Shown here: one piece after another, positions 40,418 through 51,585 of the stretch | How positions within the stretch are numbered: the stretch's first letter is position 1 | How the letters are laid out: the number at the start of each line of letters is the position of its first letter | Assembly (NCBI RefSeq): GCF_000411975.1 | Contig: NZ_ASXG01000193.1 | Span: 1 to 51,601 of the forward strand | Direction of reading: 5' to 3' | Source: Amycolatopsis orientalis DSM 43388 | GTDB lineage: Bacteria; Actinomycetota; Actinomycetes; Mycobacteriales; Pseudonocardiaceae | DNA length: 51,601 nt | Made by a program: the position numbers and the translations under genes | The notes under the pieces: model-generated | Databases searched by the model: none | The model's input: only the letters and a program-made list of their open reading frames with translations | What the model was told of the DNA's origin: nothing

Positions 40418-40580
40418 CCGCTCATACCAGCACACGCGCGGGTCCGGCAGCACTCCGGCGCCGTCGCCGGGAAGTCCACACCGGACTCCTTCCGCCGCGA
40501 ACTCAATGAACACAACGGTGACGCCGGTCATAACGCCCCGCATAGTGACCCGCGTTCCCCCCACCGAGCTGGAGGCAACG

Positions 40581-41924
40581 GTGCCTACACCGACCCCCGA
40601 AACGGCCGCGCCCAAGCGCGACCGCACGCGCTACCTGTACCTGGCCGTGATCGCCGCCGTCGTCCTGGGCGTCGCGGTCGGGCTGCTCTGGCCGTCCGCC
40701 GGCAAGAGCCTCGCCCCGCTGGGCACCGGCTTCGTCAACCTGATCAAGATGATGATCTCGCCGATCATCTTCTGCACCATCGTGCTGGGCATCGGCTCGG
40801 TCGCGAAGGCGGCGAAGGTCGGCAAGGTCGGCGTCACCGCACTCGTGTACTTCATCGTGATGTCGACGTTCGCGCTCGCGATCGGGCTCGTCGTCGGCAA
40901 CCTGCTGCACCCGGGCACCGGCCTGCACCTCAACCCGGCCGACGTGTCGAAGGTGCACCAGCAGGCCAAGGGCGAGGGCGGCGTCGACTTCCTGCTCGGC
41001 ATCATCCCGAAGACGTTCGTGTCCGCGTTCACCGAGGGTGAGGTGCTGCAGACGCTGCTCGTGGCGCTGCTGGCCGGGTTCGCGCTGCAGAAGCTGGGCA
41101 AGCGCGGCGAGCCGATCCTGCGCGGCATCGAGCACATCCAGCGGCTGGTGTTCCGCATCCTGTCGATGATCATGTGGGCCGCCCCGGTGGGCGCGTTCGG
41201 CGCGATCGCCGCGGTGGTCGGCGCGACCGGCTGGGGCGCGCTGCGCAGCCTGCTGGTGATCATGCTCGGCTTCTACCTGACCTGCCTGGTGTTCGTGTTC
41301 GGCGTGCTCGGCGCGGTGCTGTGGCTCGGCGCGCGGGTCAACATCTTCAGCCTGCTGCGCTATCTCGGCCGCGAATTCCTGCTGATCCTCTCGACGTCCT
41401 CTTCGGAGTCCGCGCTGCCGCGGCTGATCGCGAAGATGGAGCACCTCGGCGTCAGCAAGCCGGTCGTCGGCATCACCGTGCCCACCGGGTACTCGTTCAA
41501 CCTCGACGGCACCGCGATCTACCTGACGATGGCGACGCTCTTCATCGCCACCGCACAGGACCAGCCACTCGCGCTCGGCGAGCAGATCACCTTGCTGCTG
41601 TTCATGATCATCGCTTCGAAGGGCGCGGCGGGCGTGAGCGGCGCCGGCATCGCGACGCTGGCCAGCGGCCTGCAGTCGCACCGTCCGGAACTCGTCGACG
41701 GCGTCGGGTTCATCCTCGGCATCGACCGGTTCATGTCCGAGGCCCGCGCGCTGACGAACTTCGCCGGCAACGCGGTCGCGACCGTCCTCATCGGATCGTG
41801 GATGAAGGAATTCGACCGCGACCGCTCGCGGCAGGTGTTCACCGGCCAGGCACCATTCGACGAAGCGACCCTGCTCGACGAGAAACCGGCCGAAGCCGCT
41901 CCGCCCGTCCCGGCGAACGCCTGA
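40581..41924 (+). CDS. dctA: C4-dicarboxylate:cation symporter
   Basis: A 447-residue DAACS-family carrier for succinate, fumarate and malate. It shows the Ser-rich re-entrant loop STSSSESALPRLIAKM, the TM7 substrate motif TGYSFNLDGTAIYLTMATLFIA and the second hairpin SKGAAGVSGAGIATLASGL. I chose GTG 40581 because GGAGG sits five bases before it; the frame is open to an earlier ATG at 40506. It is divergent from the CitA/CitB-like genes (163-base shared region) and presumably activated by them when dicarboxylate is sensed. Confidence 0.93.
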   Translation: MPTPTPETAAPKRDRTRYLYLAVIAAVVLGVAVGLLWPSAGKSLAPLGTGFVNLIKMMISPIIFCTIVLGIGSVAKAAKVGKVGVTALVYFIVMSTFALAIGLVVGNLLHPGTGLHLNPADVSKVHQQAKGEGGVDFLLGIIPKTFVSAFTEGEVLQTLLVALLAGFALQKLGKRGEPILRGIEHIQRLVFRILSMIMWAAPVGAFGAIAAVVGATGWGALRSLLVIMLGFYLTCLVFVFGVLGAVLWLGARVNIFSLLRYLGREFLLILSTSSSESALPRLIAKMEHLGVSKPVVGITVPTGYSFNLDGTAIYLTMATLFIATAQDQPLALGEQITLLLFMIIASKGAAGVSGAGIATLASGLQSHRPELVDGVGFILGIDRFMSEARALTNFAGNAVATVLIGSWMKEFDRDRSRQVFTGQAPFDEATLLDEKPAEAAPPVPANA

Positions 41925-41970
41925 GACCCGGTCCGCGCCCGGGCCCCTTCCCTCCGGGTGCGGACTGTTC

Positions 41971-42015
41971 GGCGCCGCGGCCGTGCGCGTCCCCCGTGCG
42001 CACGGCCGCGGCGCC
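41971..42015. terminator. Strong bidirectional terminator between dctA and hxlR
   Basis: A perfect 18-bp stem (GGCGCCGCGGCCGTGCGC and complement) with a 9-base loop lies between the convergent dctA and HxlR genes. Confidence 0.9.
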
Positions 42016-42037
42016 TCTCCAGATCAGCAAGCAGAAT

Positions 42038-42439
42038 TCAGCAAGCGGTGCGGCCGTCGTAGCTCTGCCGCGAAACCGCGATCGCCTCGCGGTGCCGCTC
42101 CGCCCAGTCCACGAGCCCGGACAGCGAGTCGTACAGCTCGCGCGCCATTTCGGTGGCCTCGTACTCGACCCGCGGCGGCACCGTCGGATACACGGTGCGC
42201 TTCAGCAGGCCGTCGCGTTCCAGATTCCGCAGCGTGAGCGTGAGCATGCGGCGGCTGATCCCCTGCACCGAGCGTTCGAGCTCGGTGAACCGCACCGGGC
42301 CGCGCGTCGCCTCCAGCAGGATGCCGATCACCCACTTCCCGCTGATCCGGTTCACGACCTCCATCACCGTGCACACCGCGAATTTCGCCGGGTCGAAATC
42401 CGTGGCCTCGTCGGTCACAGCGATGTTCCCCTGGGACAT
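42038..42439 (-). CDS. HxlR-family transcriptional regulator
   Basis: A 133-residue MarR-like winged-helix protein of the HxlR family. It has the family start CTVMEVVNRISGKWVIGILLEA with a conserved Cys (23) that can act as a redox or electrophile sensor. The recognition region FTELERSVQGISRRMLTLTLRNLERDGLL and wing YPTVPPRVEYEAT follow. AAGGAGG precedes the ATG at 42437-42439. It is divergent from an MFS exporter and probably represses it from the 116-base shared region. Confidence 0.92.
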   Translation of the reverse strand: MSQGNIAVTDEATDFDPAKFAVCTVMEVVNRISGKWVIGILLEATRGPVRFTELERSVQGISRRMLTLTLRNLERDGLLKRTVYPTVPPRVEYEATEMARELYDSLSGLVDWAERHREAIAVSRQSYDGRTAC

Positions 42440-42480
42440 GAAAGTGCCTCCTTCCGCGGTGCTCCATGGTCACACATGAT

Positions 42481-42503
42481 GGGCACTGTAACAAGAGATG
42501 CCC
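42481..42503. promoter_or_regulatory. Inverted repeat in the hxlR-MFS intergenic region
   Basis: GGGCA (42481-42485) and TGCCC (42499-42503) flank the AT-rich core CTGTAACAAGAGA. It is centred in the divergent promoter region and is a candidate HxlR operator. The motif is short, so this is tentative. Confidence 0.35.
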
Positions 42504-42555
42504 TGGCTCCGACCAGCGGAAACTCTCCCCTGTGCTGGTTATGGAGGACTTTGTC

Positions 42556-43992
42556 ATGCCCGAAACCGCTCGGCACCGCGGCGCGGCGCTCGCCGTGCTG
42601 TCCGCCGCCTCGCTGATGGTGGTGCTGGACAGCTCGATCGTCGCGGTCGCCCTGCCGGTGATCCAGACCGACCTGGGCTTCAGCGCACCCGGGCTGGCCT
42701 GGGTGGTCAACGCCTACCTTGTCGCGTTCGGCGGCCTGCTCCTGCTCTCCGGCCGCCTCGGCGACCTGGTCGGCCGGCGGCGGGTGTTCCTCGTCGGCCT
42801 CGTCGTGTTCACCGCCGCTTCGCTGGCCGCCGGTCTTTCGCCGAACGCCACCACGCTGGTCATCGCGCGGTTCGTCCAAGGCGTCGGCGGTGCCCTGGCG
42901 TCCGCTGTGGTGCTGGGCATGATCGTGACGCTCTATCCCGAGCCGCGCGCCCGCGTCCGCGCGATCGGCGTGTACAGCTTCACCCAGGCCGCGGGCGCGT
43001 CGATCGGCATGGTCGCCGGCGGCGCGCTCACCCAGGGCCTCGACTGGCACTGGACCTTCTACCTCAACCTGCCAATCGGCATCGCGGCGCTTGTCTTGAC
43101 TCCGCTGGTCGTCGCCTCCGACCGCGGCCTCGGCCTCCGCACCGGCATCGACGTCCTGGGCGCGCTGCTGGTCACCGCCGGGGTGATGCTGCTGGTGCTG
43201 GGCATCGTGCAAGCCGGCGACTCCGGGTGGACCTTCCTGACCGTCGCCACGCTGGCCGCGGCGGTCGTCCTGCTCCTGCTGTTCCTGCTGCGCCAGGCCC
43301 GCACGCGAACCCCGTTGCTGCCGCTGCGTTTGCTCCGCGTGCGCGCGATCAGCGGCGCCAACCTCACCATGATCGTGATGGTCGCCGGGTTCCTGGGATT
43401 CCAATTCGTCACCGCGCTGTACCTGCAGCAGGTCCTCGGATTCGACGCGCTCACCACCGGCTTCGCGTTCGTCCCGACGCCGGTCATGATCGCCGCTTTC
43501 TCGCTCGGCCTCGCCGACTGGCTGAACACCCGGTTCTCCCCGCGCGCGGTCCTGGTCGCCGGATTGCTGACGACGTCGGTCGCTTTCCTGTACCTGACCC
43601 AAGTCCAGACCTCAGGCGGCTACGCCCTGCACGTGCTGCCGTCGCTGATCCTGATGGGCGCCGGGGCCGGGACGGCGATCCCGGCGCTGGTGGGCTTGGC
43701 GATGTCCGCCGCGACGCCCGACGACTCCGGCGTGACCTCGGGGTTGATCACCACGACCCAGCAGGTGGGCGGCGCGCTGGGAACCGCCGTGCTGGCCACC
43801 GCGGCGGCGACCCGGACTGCCGAGCTGCTGGGCGGAGGCGTCGCGGAAAAGGAGGCGCTGGCGTCGGGATTCCGGGTGGCTTACGGCTTCAGCGCCGGGT
43901 TGACCGCCCTCGCCGCGATCCTCGCCGCGGTGCTCCTGGGCCGCCGAGCCGCGTCCGCACCGGCCGCCGCGCCCGAACCGGTCGCCCGCTGA
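42556..43992 (+). CDS. MFS drug-exporter, DHA2/EmrB-QacA type
   Basis: A 478-residue proton-driven exporter, probably 14 transmembrane helices. Motifs: LDSSIVAVALPVIQTDLG (motif D1 region), GRLGDLVGRRRVF (motif A), and the motif C-type stretch GASIGMVAGGALTQ. ATG 42556 is chosen because GGAGG at 42543-42547 acts as its ribosome site; an upstream ATG at 42541 would place that GGAGG inside the gene. It is controlled, by arrangement, by the divergent HxlR protein. Substrates cannot be told from sequence. Confidence 0.92.
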   Translation: MPETARHRGAALAVLSAASLMVVLDSSIVAVALPVIQTDLGFSAPGLAWVVNAYLVAFGGLLLLSGRLGDLVGRRRVFLVGLVVFTAASLAAGLSPNATTLVIARFVQGVGGALASAVVLGMIVTLYPEPRARVRAIGVYSFTQAAGASIGMVAGGALTQGLDWHWTFYLNLPIGIAALVLTPLVVASDRGLGLRTGIDVLGALLVTAGVMLLVLGIVQAGDSGWTFLTVATLAAAVVLLLLFLLRQARTRTPLLPLRLLRVRAISGANLTMIVMVAGFLGFQFVTALYLQQVLGFDALTTGFAFVPTPVMIAAFSLGLADWLNTRFSPRAVLVAGLLTTSVAFLYLTQVQTSGGYALHVLPSLILMGAGAGTAIPALVGLAMSAATPDDSGVTSGLITTTQQVGGALGTAVLATAAATRTAELLGGGVAEKEALASGFRVAYGFSAGLTALAAILAAVLLGRRAASAPAAAPEPVAR

Positions 43993-44009
43993 GCCGGGGT
44001 CCTGGCCGG

Positions 44010-44471
44010 CTACTTCGCCGCGAGGTAGCCGGCCAGCCCGTGGTGGCCGCGGCGCATCATCCACGCGTGGTTGGCGCGGAAAAACGGCCGGGCGACGATG
44101 TCCAGCCGGCGCAGCAACGGTTTCCGCACCTGGACGTGCTGCGTGATCTCCAGCCGGGAACCGCCGTCCTCGGCGTGGATCGCCCCGGCGAGCACCCCGT
44201 CGAGGTCGCCGCTCAGCCGGACGCGCACCCGCAGCCCCGCCGCGTCCTGCTGCTCGCGGTGCATCGCGACGACGATCCGGTACGGCAACCGGGACCGGCA
44301 GACGATCTGCGCGGTGTCGTCGTCGACCTGGCGCACCGACTGGACGTCCGGCCACCACCGCGGATAGGACTCCAGGTCGACGATCGCGTCGAACACCCGT
44401 CCCGGGAGGGTCGGCAGCCACCAGTCGCTCCGGAACGAGTACTCGGCGTCTCTCTTCTTCTCGAGGACCAC
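44010..44471 (-). CDS. SRPBCC-family protein (polyketide cyclase/dehydrase-like)
   Basis: A 153-residue START-like fold protein. It begins with the pattern FRSDWWLPTLPGRVFDAIVDLESYPRWWPDV, has a central antiparallel sheet, and ends with a long helix (RRLDIVARPFFRANHAWMMRRGHHGLAGYL). It would bind a hydrophobic ligand; enzyme activity is not implied. The GTG at 44469-44471 has GGAGAGG upstream. It is convergent with the MFS gene and divergent from the FN3 lipoprotein. Confidence 0.85.
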   Translation of the reverse strand: MVLEKKRDAEYSFRSDWWLPTLPGRVFDAIVDLESYPRWWPDVQSVRQVDDDTAQIVCRSRLPYRIVVAMHREQQDAAGLRVRVRLSGDLDGVLAGAIHAEDGGSRLEITQHVQVRKPLLRRLDIVARPFFRANHAWMMRRGHHGLAGYLAAK

Positions 44472-44504
44472 AGCCGCCCCTCTCCCGATCAGCGGAACGC
44501 GTGC

Positions 44505-44534
44505 TTGTCGATCTTGGCCGCCGTTTCCTAGGCT
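44505..44534 (+). promoter_or_regulatory. Candidate promoter of the FN3 lipoprotein gene
   Basis: TTGTCG (44505-44510), an 18-base spacer and TAGGCT (44529-44534) put transcription start near 44541, with a GGAGG ribosome site before the GTG at 44583. Confidence 0.5.
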
Positions 44535-44582
44535 GGCCACCCCTTGGGTACGCCGCCGCCTGAACCGTCGAGGAGGCTTGCC

Positions 44583-45209
44583 GTGCCGACAATCGCCCGG
44601 ACCGCCCTCGCCGCGGCACTCGCCGCGACGCTGGCCGCCTGCGGTTCCGCGCCGCCGCCGGCCGCTCCCGCCTTCACCGCGACCCTCACCTCGCCCACGA
44701 ACGTCGTCCTGCACTGGCCTGCCGACCCGGCCGCGGCGGGCTACCTCCTCGAATACGCCAACGCCGCCGACGGCCCGTGGACCGCGCTGCAGTACCTCCC
44801 GCGCGACCAGACTTCTTATACCCACCCGAATCTGATCCCGGAAACGCCGTTCTACTACCGGATCCGCTCTTTCGCCGGTCCGGTGTCGGCGACCGTGACG
44901 CCCGGCGGCGCTGCCTCGCCCGATACCGCCGTCCCGCCGTCCGCCCCGGGCGACTTCACCGCTGCCCCCGCGCCGGACCAGAGCCTGCACTTCGCCTGGA
45001 CCGACCGCACGGCCGGCGAAGCCGGTTTCCTCCTGGAAATCCGCCGCCCCGGCGCCCCGGACTTCACCCCGGTCGAGGTGACCGATCCCGACGCGACGCA
45101 CTGCGCGCTGTCTCTCCTGCCCGGCGAACAAGGCTCGGCTTTCCGGATCCGCGCCCTGTCCTACGGCCCGCTCTCCCCCGTCGTCGAACGCACCACCGGC
45201 AAGGTCTGA
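44583..45209 (+). CDS. Lipoprotein with two fibronectin type III-like domains
   Basis: A 208-residue cell-surface protein. The signal peptide ends in the lipobox LAAC (Cys about 20), then an Ala/Pro linker, then two FN3-like beta-sandwiches: about 30-105 (VVLHWPADPAAAGYLLEYANAAD, TPFYYRIRSFAG) and about 118-205 (LHFAWTDRTAGEAGFLLEIRR, SAFRIRALSYGP). It probably serves in adhesion or display rather than catalysis. Start GTG 44583 has GGAGG about 8 bases upstream. No enzymatic module is attached, which is unusual because actinobacterial FN3 domains often flank glycosidases. Confidence 0.82.
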   Translation: MPTIARTALAAALAATLAACGSAPPPAAPAFTATLTSPTNVVLHWPADPAAAGYLLEYANAADGPWTALQYLPRDQTSYTHPNLIPETPFYYRIRSFAGPVSATVTPGGAASPDTAVPPSAPGDFTAAPAPDQSLHFAWTDRTAGEAGFLLEIRRPGAPDFTPVEVTDPDATHCALSLLPGEQGSAFRIRALSYGPLSPVVERTTGKV

Positions 45210-45224
45210 CCCCCGCGCGGCGAA

Positions 45225-45254
45225 GAGCCGTCCGGTCCCGGGACCGGACGGCTC
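45225..45254. terminator. 30-bp perfect palindrome between FN3 and uvrA genes
   Basis: GAGCCGTCCGGTCCC followed at once by its exact complement. It lies 15 bases after the FN3 stop and 25 bases from the uvrA stop, so it serves both convergent genes. Confidence 0.9.
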
Positions 45255-45279
45255 TCGTGGGCTCGCGTCACCGCGGGGA

Positions 45280-48141
<2,862 letters not shown>

Positions 48142-48481
48142 GCCTTCGTCCCTTCCGTCGTTCTGCTCGGTGGCCCGCCGGGAGATCCGGTGCCGGCGGG
48201 CGTGCCCAGGGTAGGGACGACCACCGACAAAAACCGGACCGCACGTGTTCTGCCTGGGGTTTTCCGCTCTCCGGGGGCCGGGGGAAGCGGCCCGCGGCGG
48301 GGTCGCCGGACGCTGTCGGAGGCCCCGCGCGGCAGAGCGGATGCGCTGGCTGGCCCGGTTCCACGATACAGGTCGGCGAAGGCCGCCCGGCCCGGGTGCA
48401 CGGGCCCCGGGAACCGGCGCGGCGCAGGGCGTTCCGGCGGGTTTCGCGAGGAGCGGCGGGCGCGGCCGATACGTTGGCGGG
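48142..48481. other. Divergent uvrA / RNase H-like intergenic region
   Basis: 340 bases without a gene. No LexA-type box and no strong hairpin were found. For the plus-strand gene, TACGTT (48470-48475) lies seven bases before its GTG and could drive leaderless transcription; its -35 is unclear. The uvrA promoter was not identified. Confidence 0.4.
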
Positions 48482-49177
48482 GTGGCGAGCGACGAAGCCG
48501 GAGCAGTGCGGATCTACGCGGCGGGGAGAGGCGGCGACAGCCCGGGGCCGGGAGGCTGGTCCGCGCTGCTGGCCTACGGGGACCATCGGAAAACCCTCAC
48601 CGGCGGGGCCGCGGACACGACCGCCGACCGGATGGCGCTGACCGCGGCCGTCGAAGCACTCGAAAGCCTGAAAAGACCGGTCCGCGTGCACCTCTACAGC
48701 GACAGCGAGTACCTCCGCACCGCGCTGGACGCCCCCGGATCCGACGAACTCCTCCCCCGGCTCCGCACCTGCGCGGCCCGGCACCGGATCGCCTGGCGCA
48801 CCGCCGAGGACCCGGCCGCCCGCGCCCAGCTCGCCGAACTGGCCGACCTCGCGACCGCCGCCCGCCCCGCCGGACGGCCGCCCGCGCCGCCGGAGGACGA
48901 CGAGTGCCGGCACGGCATGACGAAGGCCTACTGCGCCGACTGCCGCCAGCTCGCCGCGGGAGTGCTGCCGACCGGCTACCGCACGGCGGGCGGCAGCGCG
49001 TACCACAACGACGCCGACTGCTACTGGCTGCGCAGGGGCCAGCAACGGCAGGAGCGGATGGGCCGCGACACCCACGAGATCGTCCGGATCGCCTGGGCCT
49101 CGGTGCTCCCGGGCGAACTCGAACCGTGCGAGCACTGCTGCACGACGGAATGGCTGAACCGGCACCGGCGCGGTTGA
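48482..49177 (+). CDS. RNase H-fold protein with lost catalytic acids and Cys/His-rich tail
   Basis: A 231-residue protein. Residues 8-85 follow RNase HI: VRIYAAGRGG...GPGGWSALLAYG, TTADRMALTAAVEALESLKRPVRVHLYSDSEYLRTAL. Two catalytic carboxylates are gone: the Asp of YTDG is Ala 14 and the Glu of NRMEL is Ala 52, while Asp 74 (SDSEY) remains. RNase activity is therefore unlikely. The C-terminal part has ECRHGMTKAYCADC, DADCYWL and PCEHCC, possibly a zinc site. It may be a nucleic-acid-binding pseudo-nuclease. GTG start 48482 lacks a Shine-Dalgarno and may be leaderless. It is divergent from uvrA. Confidence 0.78.
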   Translation: MASDEAGAVRIYAAGRGGDSPGPGGWSALLAYGDHRKTLTGGAADTTADRMALTAAVEALESLKRPVRVHLYSDSEYLRTALDAPGSDELLPRLRTCAARHRIAWRTAEDPAARAQLAELADLATAARPAGRPPAPPEDDECRHGMTKAYCADCRQLAAGVLPTGYRTAGGSAYHNDADCYWLRRGQQRQERMGRDTHEIVRIAWASVLPGELEPCEHCCTTEWLNRHRRG

Positions 49178-49700
49178 GGTTTTGCCCGGTCGGCGTGGCG
49201 CACCGGACCCGATCGAACCGGCCCGCCGCGAGGTCGTCCACACGGGCCAGCCGATATGGAACGCCCACACCGCCCGGCGCAACACCCGCACTGACACAGC
49301 CCACCCACTCCGCATCACGCACCGAACCCGGCCTGCCGCGAGATCATCCACGCCAGCCAGCACAGAACGCCCCCTCACCCCGCGCGACACCCCCACCCGA
49401 CACGACCCAGCACTCACCCGCTCTGCATCACGCACCGAACCCAGCCGAACCCGCCCGCCCAAGGTCATCCAGCACGCCGACATCACCCCACACGACGCTC
49501 ACATCCGCGCGGCTCAGGGCCGACCCGCTCTGCCTGACAAACCGAACCCGGCCAGCCGCGAGATCATCCACGTGGCCCAGCCAGCACAGAACGCCCACCT
49601 CACCCCGCGCGACCCCGCGCGACACCCCCACCCGACACGACCCAGCACTCACCCGCTCTGCATCACGCACCGCACCCGGTCGAACCGGCCAGCCGCGAGG
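49178..49700. repeat. Repeat island 3: tandem copies derived from the DUF1963 gene end
   Basis: A unit containing AGCCGCGAGRTCRTCCA recurs with anchors near 49231, 49341, 49462, 49561 and 49698 (spacings 110, 121, 99 and 137). The last copy is the 3' coding end of the DUF1963 gene. A 58-base block starting CCCGCGCGACACCCCCACCC is repeated almost exactly near 49379 and 49613. Translated on the minus strand, the copies still show GDVGVL and DDLAAGR, the C-terminal motifs of that protein. The array thus appears to be gene-tail duplication followed by decay. No gene is supported between 49178 and 49648. Confidence 0.75.
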
Positions 49701-50479
49701 TCGTCTTCGCGGACCAGCCAGTACAGAACCCCGACATCACCCCAGCTGAGGCCCGCGTCGCCGTCGCTGTCGATCTGGGCTAGCAAGGCCCAGCGCAGCG
49801 CCTCGTCGGCGAGGTCCGATTCGGCGGCGTCGTCGGGCAGCACCGCGGCGGCGACCTCGTCCTCCGGCGGGCCTTGGACCGGCCAGGAGCAGCCGCCGAT
49901 CTGGTGGTACGGCGCGGCGGACGATTCCCGGAGCAGGTCGTAGAACTCCTCGGACCAGTTCTCCGGGTCGGAGAGCGGAAGCCCGTCGCGGGCGAGCGTG
50001 CGGCGCAGCACTTCCTGCTCGGAGTTCGGGAACGTGCCGGCGATTTCCCCGGACACCTCCAGCCGCGGATAGACCTCGACGCCCTCCGGAGCGGCGCGGT
50101 CCGCGGTCTCGGCGCCGGCCGGGACGAACACGACCGCGCCGAGGGAGGTCAGATCGACCGGTCCCTGCGCCTCGAACCAGTCGTCGCAGTAGAAGAACAG
50201 CAGCGAACCCGACGCGGGCAGCTCGATCCCGCCGGGCACCCGAGGAAGCGCGGCGCAGTCCACGGACGCGACGAAGTTCATCGGCAGCTCGCCGCGCCAC
50301 ACCGGCCACTCGACGTCCGCGGGCAGCGCGGGAGTACCGCCGAGACAGCCGACGCGTACGCCGTTCCCGCTGGTGTTCAGCCGCACGGCGGGCCGGAACA
50401 CGGTTTCCCATGCCTCCGCGACGTCCGGCGGAAGGTTCTCGCGCGCCAGCTTGGCGAGCGGGTCGATCCAAGAGGTCAT
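49649..50479 (-). CDS. DUF1963 (YwqG-like) protein
   Basis: A 276-residue cytoplasmic protein of the YwqG/DUF1963 family, function unknown. Family features: VRVGCLGGTPALPADVEWPVW, PMNFVASVDCAALP, GSLLFFYCDDW, GGCSWPVQGPPED, and the C-terminal WGDVGVLYWLVREDDLAAGRF. The start ATG 50477-50479 is preferred to an earlier in-frame start at 50518 because the family begins near this point. The C-terminal coding end is itself a unit of the adjacent repeat island. It is divergent from the MBL hydrolase gene (78-base gap). Confidence 0.85.
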   Translation of the reverse strand: MTSWIDPLAKLARENLPPDVAEAWETVFRPAVRLNTSGNGVRVGCLGGTPALPADVEWPVWRGELPMNFVASVDCAALPRVPGGIELPASGSLLFFYCDDWFEAQGPVDLTSLGAVVFVPAGAETADRAAPEGVEVYPRLEVSGEIAGTFPNSEQEVLRRTLARDGLPLSDPENWSEEFYDLLRESSAAPYHQIGGCSWPVQGPPEDEVAAAVLPDDAAESDLADEALRWALLAQIDSDGDAGLSWGDVGVLYWLVREDDLAAGRFDRVRCVMQSG

Positions 50480-50557
50480 GGGAAGATCTTGACAGCAGGC
50501 ACCGACAAAAACGGCCACGTGGCCGCCGCACGGGTGACCCGGCTACGGTGGGACCTC

Positions 50558-51235
50558 GTGAACATCGCCGACACATACACCGGACACGTCGAACCGGGCG
50601 GCGACGCCGCCCGCCGGACGCTGGACGGCCTCACCATCACCAAGCTCTCCGTTGGCCCGATGGACAACAACGCGTATCTGCTCGTGTGCCGCGAGCAGAA
50701 CGAAGCCCTGCTGATCGACGCGGCCAACGACCCGGAACGCATCTCGGACCTGATCGGCCACGGCCCCGACCGGCCCGCGCTGCGCACCGTCGTGACGACC
50801 CACCAGCACGCCGACCACTGGCAGGCGCTGGGCGCGGTGGCCGGAGCGAACGGCGCGAACACCGCGGCGCACCCGCTGGACGCGGAACCCCTGCCGGTCC
50901 CCCCGGACTTCCTGGTCGAACACGGCGACACCCTGAAGGTCGGCGCGGTCACCCTCGAGGTGATCCACCTGCGCGGCCACACGCCGGGCTCGATCGCGCT
51001 GCTGTACCGGGATCCGTCCGGCCACCCGCACCTGTTCACCGGCGATTCGCTGTTCCCGGGAGGGGTCGGGAAGACGTCGTCGCCGGAGAACTTCACGTCG
51101 CTGCTGGACGACGTGGAGACGCGGATTTTCGGCGAGCTGCCGGACGACACGTGGTTCTACCCGGGGCACGGCGACGATTCGACTCTGGGCGAGCAGCGAC
51201 CGCATCTGAAGGAGTGGCGCGAGCGCGGCTGGTGA
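50558..51235 (+). CDS. MBL-fold metallo-hydrolase (glyoxalase II-like)
   Basis: A 225-residue metallo-beta-lactamase-fold protein. The metal ligands are THQHADH (about 85-91), the next His in LRGHTPGS, and Asp in TGDSLFPGG, with the final His in YPGHGDDS. NNAYLLV at the start of the fold and the length resemble glyoxalase II/thioesterase-like hydrolases. GTG 50558 has TACGGT (50544-50549) just upstream and a weak purine stretch, so it may be leaderless. The substrate is unknown; it could detoxify a glutathione- or mycothiol-type thioester. Confidence 0.9.
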   Translation: MNIADTYTGHVEPGGDAARRTLDGLTITKLSVGPMDNNAYLLVCREQNEALLIDAANDPERISDLIGHGPDRPALRTVVTTHQHADHWQALGAVAGANGANTAAHPLDAEPLPVPPDFLVEHGDTLKVGAVTLEVIHLRGHTPGSIALLYRDPSGHPHLFTGDSLFPGGVGKTSSPENFTSLLDDVETRIFGELPDDTWFYPGHGDDSTLGEQRPHLKEWRERGW

Positions 51236-51244
51236 AGCAGCGAG

Positions 51245-51281
51245 GCGAACGGGGCTGTCTCCGCGAGGCGGCCCCGTTCGC
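51245..51281 (+). terminator. Terminator after the MBL-fold gene
   Basis: GCGAACGGGGC and GCCCCGTTCGC pair perfectly (11 bp) across a 15-base loop, 9 bases after the stop. Confidence 0.85.
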
Positions 51282-51585
51282 CGTCGGCGCCGCGGCTCGG
51301 AACAGCCCCGGTTCGAGGTGCATCCGCCCCCGAGCCTCCCACCACGACAGCGCTGCTCGCGGCACCGGCCCAGGCTGTGTCGCGAGCAGCGCCGGATTGC
51401 ATCGCGCCAGTCAGATTATGCGCGTCGCATTTCTGTTTCTCCTGAGACGCCAATCCCAGAACACCTCAGCAATCGGACTAACACAGTTCGGCCGAATGGC
51501 GCATTATGTTTCCGCTTCTCCGTCCATTGGCCAAGCGAGGTTCTAGTACTCCAGCTGTAGTTCGTGATCTTGCTGGAGGGGTCGT
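51282..51585. other. AT-richer right-edge region, no gene
   Basis: Beyond the terminator the composition drops well below the local GC level between about 51410 and 51560 (TTATG, TTTCTGTTTCTCC, ATTATGTTTCC). I see no supported gene. CTAGTACTCCAGCTGTAG near 51543-51560 could be the end of an insertion element. Both points are tentative. Confidence 0.35.

Noticed and set aside
42498..44531. A long alternate-frame ORF over the MFS gene
   Set aside because: It is the +1 shadow of the exporter; the exporter frame has transmembrane segments and motif A.
48142..48481. A LexA (SOS) box for uvrA
   Set aside because: I looked for GAAC-N4-GTTC and close variants; the nearest candidate lacks the GTTC half.
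49874..51235. A 453-codon frame that would extend the MBL protein upstream
   Set aside because: The upstream half is antisense to the DUF1963 gene and matches no family; the MBL fold starts just after GTG 50558.
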